DNA of 64,000 nucleotides, from NCBI GenBank assembly GCA_024509875.1, contig JAMPIV010000584.1, forward strand, positions 186,001-250,000, given 5' to 3'. This document shows positions 58,844 through 64,000 of this stretch, one piece after another (position 1 is the first letter of the stretch; every line of letters begins with the position of its first letter). The DNA comes from Oreohelix idahoensis. Lineage: Eukaryota > Mollusca > Gastropoda > Stylommatophora > Oreohelicidae. The notes under the pieces were generated by a model. That model was not told the origin of the DNA, ran no database searches, and saw only the letters and a program-made list of their open reading frames with translations. The position numbers and the translations under genes are program-made.

Positions 58844-60757
58844 CTTCTACAAAGTTTTCAACATCGACATTTACGTCGGGCCAATAGTATTTTCGAGCAA
58901 TCTTTTGGCAGATGGTACCGACTTTCTCATGGTCACCATCTTTTCCAACATGTAAGCTCCTTATTAAGTTTGCCCTATATATCTTGGGAAGAACTAACTG
59001 TCCGTGACCAGTGGATCTAGTTCCTGTCTTCCTGTATAATAGTTTGTTCTTCATGAAATATTCCCCCTTGCTCGGAGGTGTGTGGCATTTGGGCAATTTT
59101 TTAAAACAGGGCTTGAGTGTCCTATCCTCAGCCTGCGCCTTCCTCATCTCCTCTGGATGAGCATTTATAGGTTCACCTTCTTCCTCCTTCTTCTGTGACC
59201 TGGTCTGCACTGTCGCCATGATCACAGGTTTCTCGGGGTTCCCCAAGAAGACGTATCTACACCCCAATATCAGAGGGTAGATTGGTTCATCTATCACTGC
59301 TGCTCTGATTTCTCCTTCCACATAGCGAGTTTTCACCGTTATCCTTGCGATGGGAAGTGTCATGAGTGGTATGTCCTTAGTCGCCCCTTGTATTTCCACT
59401 GTTTCTGTGGTATACTGACTTGGGTCCACTAGGCTAGACTTCACAACTGAATCATAATCCAAACCTGTATCATAAAGGCACCTTATGGTGACCCCATTAC
59501 AAATAACATCCTCACAAACTGGGGGGTGATAAGGTTCCTGTTGTCCCTTAGGATTAACCTTTAATCTTTGCGTCCCCGACTTCATTGCAGCAATGTTTGA
59601 AGGTTTCCTTCTACAAAATTCGGTGTTATGGTTATCCTTCTTGCACCATTTACACCATCTTTTTCCTTGGTTCAACGGTTTTCTTTCATTGAACTTTTGG
59701 TCATTGAACTGTGAGTTTCTGTCGCGATAGTCATTTCTTGGCCGCTCAAAGTTTGTCCTACCTTTATTTCCCTGCTCTCTATTATCAAATTTATTAAATT
59801 GCTGTGGAGCTTTAAAATTGTCTATGTGCTTCTTTTTAGCACCACTTACCTCTGCCTGGGCTGCCTGATACCTCTCAGCAACATTTAAAATTTCCCCCAA
59901 CTTCTCTGCACCTTGTTCCATGAGAAATTTTCTCATGTCTGGAGCCATGGACTCTCTCAATTGCTCAATCATGATCATTTCTTTAAGATCTTGGGTCTTC
60001 CCCAGAGCCGTCCATTTCTCCAAATAGGTTTCTAGTCTAGCAGAGAATTGGTGGTATGTCTCCCCAGACAACAGTTTGGCATTTCTAAATTTCTTACGAT
60101 AAAATTCACCATTCTTCTCGTACCTTAATAACAAAGCCTGCTTTAACATGTCATAATTGTCTTGGTCTTCCCTGTTCATTTTGGCAAATACTTCATAAGA
60201 AGTACCTCTCAATCCTTGTGATAGCTTTAAGCTCCACCTCTCTCTCTCTAACCCATAGGTAGTAGCTAATAACTCAAAACGTCCTAGGTACCCCTCTATG
60301 TCATCGTCTTTTTCAACAAAATGGTCTAAATGAAACCCCATAGCTGAGTTTGAGGCTCCCAGACTGGGCGTAGCATCTGAGGCAAAAGGGCTGGCACCAT
60401 TTTCAGGAGCCTGGCCTTGTAATTCCAGCTCCCTTAGTCGTAATTCGTGCTCCCTTTGCAACCTTCTATCTTCTGCCTCCCTTTCGGCAGTCAACCTTTT
60501 TTTTCTTCTGCCTCCCTTTGCTGTCGTTTTTCTTCTGCCTCAATTTGCAGCCTCTTAGTCTCAGCCTCTAACTTCTTCTCTTCAACCAACCTGTCAGACT
60601 CCAATTTTCTTTCAGCCTCTTTTTCTAATCTCCTTTCTTCCCGTTCAATATATTTATCACATTCAGCCGTTACGTATTGAATTAAAATTTGACCATCCAT
60701 TCCCATCTCCTTCGCGGTGAGCACAGCAGCTGATCTAAATTTTGCCAGCTCCGCCAT
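58844..60757 (-). pseudogene. gag-pro: Gag, protease and integrase finger of element C, one frameshift
   Basis: The start at 60757 (MAELAKFRS) aligns with element B. An N-terminal Glu/Lys coiled coil runs into an eight-T run at 60497-60504 (plus strand), where the frame shifts by one; the second frame then stays open through capsid (GYLGRFELLATTY, FSARLETYL), the CCHC knuckle CKWC-x4-H-x4-C (near 59635-59675), protease with YDTG (near 59455-59472) and YPLILG, and the start of the integrase finger (HVGKDGDHEK). Gag and protease share one frame without any ribosomal shift, unlike element A. The homopolymer lesion may be real or a sequencing error. Confidence 0.85.
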
Positions 60758-61024
60758 ACTTTTTTGACAATATAATAATATACAAGATAAATCTCTAACC
60801 AGTAAATACACTAAGTACTTCTTATGACTATAGTCTAACCAATTCTAACTAACCAGTTAACTAATTAATTATTACTGGCTGTGAAGATTCACCAACTTTT
60901 ATCTGCAGGGACACTTTTAATTTTAAAGGGAATTTTACAATTTATTTCCCTACTTTTATTTCTCCCACCAGGAGATCCTAATATTACTGTTGGGCTAATT
61001 ATCCCTGGACAAGACCCCAATTTA
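60758..61024 (-). other. Primer-binding site and leader of element C
   Basis: Reading inward from the 5' LTR on the minus strand: TAAAT, then TGGGGTCTTGTCC, which resembles a tRNA-Pro-type primer-binding site with mismatches. The remaining 240 bp are untranslated. Confidence 0.55.
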
Positions 61025-63280
61025 TGTAGTGGTGTTGATGGTATTGTATGATGGTGATATTACTAAATGTAATTGTATGAGGCCAGCTGTGAAGGCTCCT
61101 GAGATAAAATGTAGTTGAGAATTGTCAGAAGGCCTTTCTTGCTACCACTACGACCTCACACTTAATTTTTTTTTAATGAATGTGGCTACGTAAAGTGTCT
61201 AGGGTTATGATATGTAGTGTGGTGTAATAGGTTATAGATATACCCACAGATATTTAACAAGACTAATAATATTAATAAATGTTAAAATACACTGAACTAA
61301 CTCACGTGTGTAAAATTTTTTGATAAAATTATATTACATTTATTTTGTTCTGGATCAATTTTTTAGGTTGACCAGAACTTAAAAGGATTTAGAGATTATG
61401 AAAGAAATGCATGGAATATTATATCATAAATGCAATAGTGTACATATATATGTACTATACTAGTTAGTTTTATTAAAATGTTCTAGTAGTCATCTACTTG
61501 GGAGGATAGTTAATGTTTGTGCTGTTGGGGTGGCCTCATCACACCTGTCTATATTGACTACACAGTGTCCAGAAAATGGTGGGAATTTTTATGGGGATAT
61601 TAGTAACTACAAAGCGTTGGTGAATGTCCAGCAGACCAGAGGCTCACTCATCTTGTAGTTGTAGCTCTGGTGCTGAAATCAGGTGGTCCCACCTCTCCGT
61701 GCTGGCGGGCAATAATGGTGGTCTCTGTCACAAGTACTGCACAGATACACTCGAGTAAAGTCACCAACTGAATAGACACTGCTTTGTTGACAACAGAAAC
61801 TCACAGCTCTGCAATCAAAGTATGGGCCATGTGTCAAAATCTATTCTCTACCCACGTCTGGACACAACACTGACACAACAACCACATCATACAGACAGGT
61901 CAGATCTCTCTGACCAAACAGCACATTTACCATGGTGGTTTTACATCAGATAGATCCTCCCAGACTATAGATTCTGAAAAATATTTATTAGTTTTCTGCC
62001 CTAAAAGAGGATAGGTAATATGTTTCATTATTCTCAACACTTGATCTGTCTTGCCTAACCCTTGCTGGAGTTTATGTATATTGTTGGTCCCTAGACCCTG
62101 ACTTGGGCGGGGGGTCTAGAGCAAATCCCTACTTGTTTGTAAGGCTAGATTTCGATATGGCAGTATCAAATCACTCAAACATGAAACAATATTCAAAATA
62201 TATAAAGAAATAATTTCAATCTTACCAGATTATGAATAAATAACACAGAATTGCTAGCAAAACTCAGCTGAGCTGCTGGCTATAGTATGGCGTCCCTAAA
62301 CTTCTTTCACTTTCTTTCATATGGAAATCACCACACTTTAAAATCTGTGTCTATCACTGAACAACTATTGAGAAATGACCCCAAATCCGCGTCTAAGCGC
62401 CGACAATATGCTTGTCTGTGGCCAATCACTGCCTAGGTTTTTTTGAATTTCAAATTTCCTACACTAAAGTCATTTCAGTCATGCTTCAGTCAAGTATGGA
62501 TGGTTATCTGTTAGTCTGTCCGTCTCTACTTGCGTTTCTACAAAAATGTACTTGATTTTTGAACCAACCTTTCTCTCCCCTCCAAATGTTTGTCGTTAAA
62601 AGTTATTTTTAGACACAGCCACCACAAATATCCCTTCTCTTCCATACTAAGTAGATTTGAACACCTGCGTCTCGAGGTCGTGTTTTTTTTTTGCAATTAG
62701 CGACACTTTTAGATTCAATACAGTCTGTCGATGATGTGAACAACACTGTCTTTTGTCATTATCTTCAATATTATCTATCCGTCTGTAAAATTAAGAACAT
62801 ATTAGTTCACTGCTCAGAATGGGCCATCCGGCCAGCTAATTTTTATATTCCTAACATTAATATTAAGAAAAAAGTACTTTTTAAATTTTGTAATATTCCA
62901 AACATCTGCGTTTTAGCCGCTGAATTCAAATCAAGGGCTTGGTATTGCAAAAGCGTCCAATAAATGACTGTGGCGTAACATATCTATGGTCCCTTCTGTC
63001 GAGTTGCTTACTTTTTATGTCAACTTGGGAAACGTGACTTTTCTCCGTTTCCCCCCCAATTGCGTCTCCTTAGCCTTTCTAGTCTCACGCAATCTTTCCA
63101 GTCATATTTTTTCCTTTTTATCCGCCGTTCCCCTCCTGTCTAGCGAGTCAATTTTTATGGAGGGTGATGACCCGCGGTCTAGGCGATCATGTACTATTCG
63201 CAGCCTACGCATTATGTTTTTATCCTTAAATGTTATCTTTGGAGGTATTTTACCGTTGTATCTCTGTCAATTTCACTACA
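61025..63280 (-). repeat. 5' LTR of element C
   Basis: 2,256 bp, same length as the 3' LTR, with about a dozen substitutions and short run differences. Followed on the plus strand by the target duplication CTGTC. Confidence 0.93.
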
Positions 63281-63285
63281 CTGTC

Positions 63286-63473
63286 CATGTGCTCTCGCTT
63301 ATCCCTGGAATGTGTAACCTATAGTTTCTCATTTCTGCTGTGACCTGTTTTAGTTTACCCGTCTCATTCATTGTCCTGACATTCCAAAATCCTATTCTTG
63401 TATCATGTTTCGCGGTCAAGACGTCCGTTCTCATGTCAGTGGCTTCCTTTCTGCTTTTACCACTGACAGTCAA
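63286..63473 (-). pseudogene. LINE endonuclease, 5' part, cut off by element C
   Basis: Minus-strand start of the RTE-like protein: RIGFWNVRTMNETGKL and LHIPGISESTW, the typical first strand and the Glu-containing motif of the apurinic-type endonuclease. It runs without a stop into the target duplication, and the remainder continues in the same frame at 54174. The ATG at 63473 is the first in the frame. Confidence 0.85.
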
Positions 63474-63770
63474 CGAGCCTCAGACTCCGGATGTCCGTCC
63501 CGCAGCAAAGTTTGTTTATTCGTTGTTGTTTCCGTAACTTCAATTTCAGGATAGAGTAGCGGGTACCATTCCCAACCTTCCTTATTCGCGTCTTACGACA
63601 CTCATGGTAGCTTACAGTGATACTATTCTTTGCTCCCCTTTCCCACCCTGGTAACAGGAGCTACGTCTGTATACAAACATATACGTTCTAGAAGAACTAA
63701 GGAATACAATTTAAAACAGCTGAAATTAAGACCATTGAAATATTTAACACACATCTATCATACAGCAGGG
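63474..63770 (+). other. Probable 5' end of the LINE and spacer
   Basis: No coding sequence was recognised. The part next to 63473 may be the LINE 5' untranslated region; its limit cannot be seen. Confidence 0.4.
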
Positions 63771-64000
63771 TGCCGAGGTAGCGCAGTGGTTAGTGCATTG
63801 GCTTCCTAGCTCGGTGGTCCATGGTTCGATCCCCAGTTGAGGTAGGATTTTTTAGACCACAAACGGCTCCGGGGTCGACCCAGCCTCATGAATTGGGTAC
63901 CAGAACAACTCTGGGAAGGTTAAGGCGGCCGGCGTGATGCTGACCACATCACCCCTAGTGTGCCGATGGTCAAGAAAGTACGAGCCTAACACCGTATTCC
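63771..64000 (+). mobile_element. tRNA-derived SINE (runs out of the window)
   Basis: A 72-nt tRNA-like head carries an A box (TAGCGCAGTGG, 63779-63789) and a B box (GGTTCGATCCC, 63823-63833) at normal spacing for a polymerase III internal promoter. It lacks a clean cloverleaf acceptor pairing. It continues into a non-tRNA body (GAATTGGGTACC near 63891, GGCCGGCGTGATGCTGACC near 63928) without a CCA or terminator, which argues for a SINE rather than a tRNA gene. The 3' end lies outside the window. Confidence 0.82.

Larger units (their letters stand above)
54170..63285 (-). mobile_element. LTR retrotransposon C (Gmr1-like Ty3/gypsy), integrase core replaced
   Basis: Complete element, 54175-63280 (9,106 bp), on the minus strand. 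It has a perfect 5-bp target duplication, CTGTC at 54170-54174 and 63281-63285. Its two 2,256-bp LTRs start TGTAGTG and end CACTACA on either strand, and they differ at only about a dozen positions by eye. Gag, protease, RT and RNase H are readable; integrase retains only its two ends. It is a relative of element B. It sits inside the endonuclease gene of an RTE-like LINE that runs in the same direction. Confidence 0.93.

Noticed and set aside
63771..63843. A functional tRNA gene
   Set aside because: Acceptor pairing is poor and the sequence runs on into a SINE body with no polymerase III terminator directly after it.

Overview
This is metazoan, non-coding repeat DNA with no recognisable host gene. 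The evidence is three full-length or near-full-length Ty3/gypsy-type LTR retrotransposons, a nested RTE-like LINE, a tRNA-derived SINE, a foldback transposon, microsatellites and AT-rich spacers. The mix (Gmr1-like LTR elements, RTE LINE, tRNA SINE) fits an invertebrate such as a mollusc, but nothing here fixes the species.

Layout. 1-23758: a head-to-tail array of one retrotransposon (called A), period 8,249 bp, in which neighbouring copies share a single LTR (internal-LTR-internal-LTR-internal-LTR; the left end lies outside the window). 23759-25013: spacer with degenerate short repeats. 25014-35153: a second LTR element (B) with a 5-bp target duplication ATCAC and a 3' LTR enlarged by about 786 bp. 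35159-51300: spacer containing two divergent copies of a 2-3 kb repeat, a 1,147-bp foldback element with an 8-bp target duplication, an inverted pair of 300-bp repeats, TA and CT microsatellites, and LINE scraps. 51340-63520 (minus strand): an RTE-like LINE split by a third LTR element (C, 54175-63280) with perfect 2,256-bp LTRs and target duplication CTGTC. 63771-64000: the start of a tRNA-derived SINE.

The unifying point is that elements A, B and C all encode gag, protease, integrase, then reverse transcriptase and RNase H. This is the Ty1/copia order, but with gypsy-type RT and a GPY/F module. That is the hallmark of the Gmr1-like group. They differ in expression strategy: A seems to need a -1 frameshift on an A-run between gag and pol, whereas B and C have gag and pol in what was one reading frame. 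Only the middle copy of A has an uninterrupted pol.

Most noteworthy: (1) element C has lost its whole DDE integrase core, which is replaced by about 440 bp of unrelated open sequence, yet it has nearly identical LTRs and a perfect target duplication, so it was probably moved in trans; (2) the shared-LTR tandem array of element A; (3) the foldback element, with a matching empty site in the paralogous repeat. All identities are by eye from sequence; no search was run.
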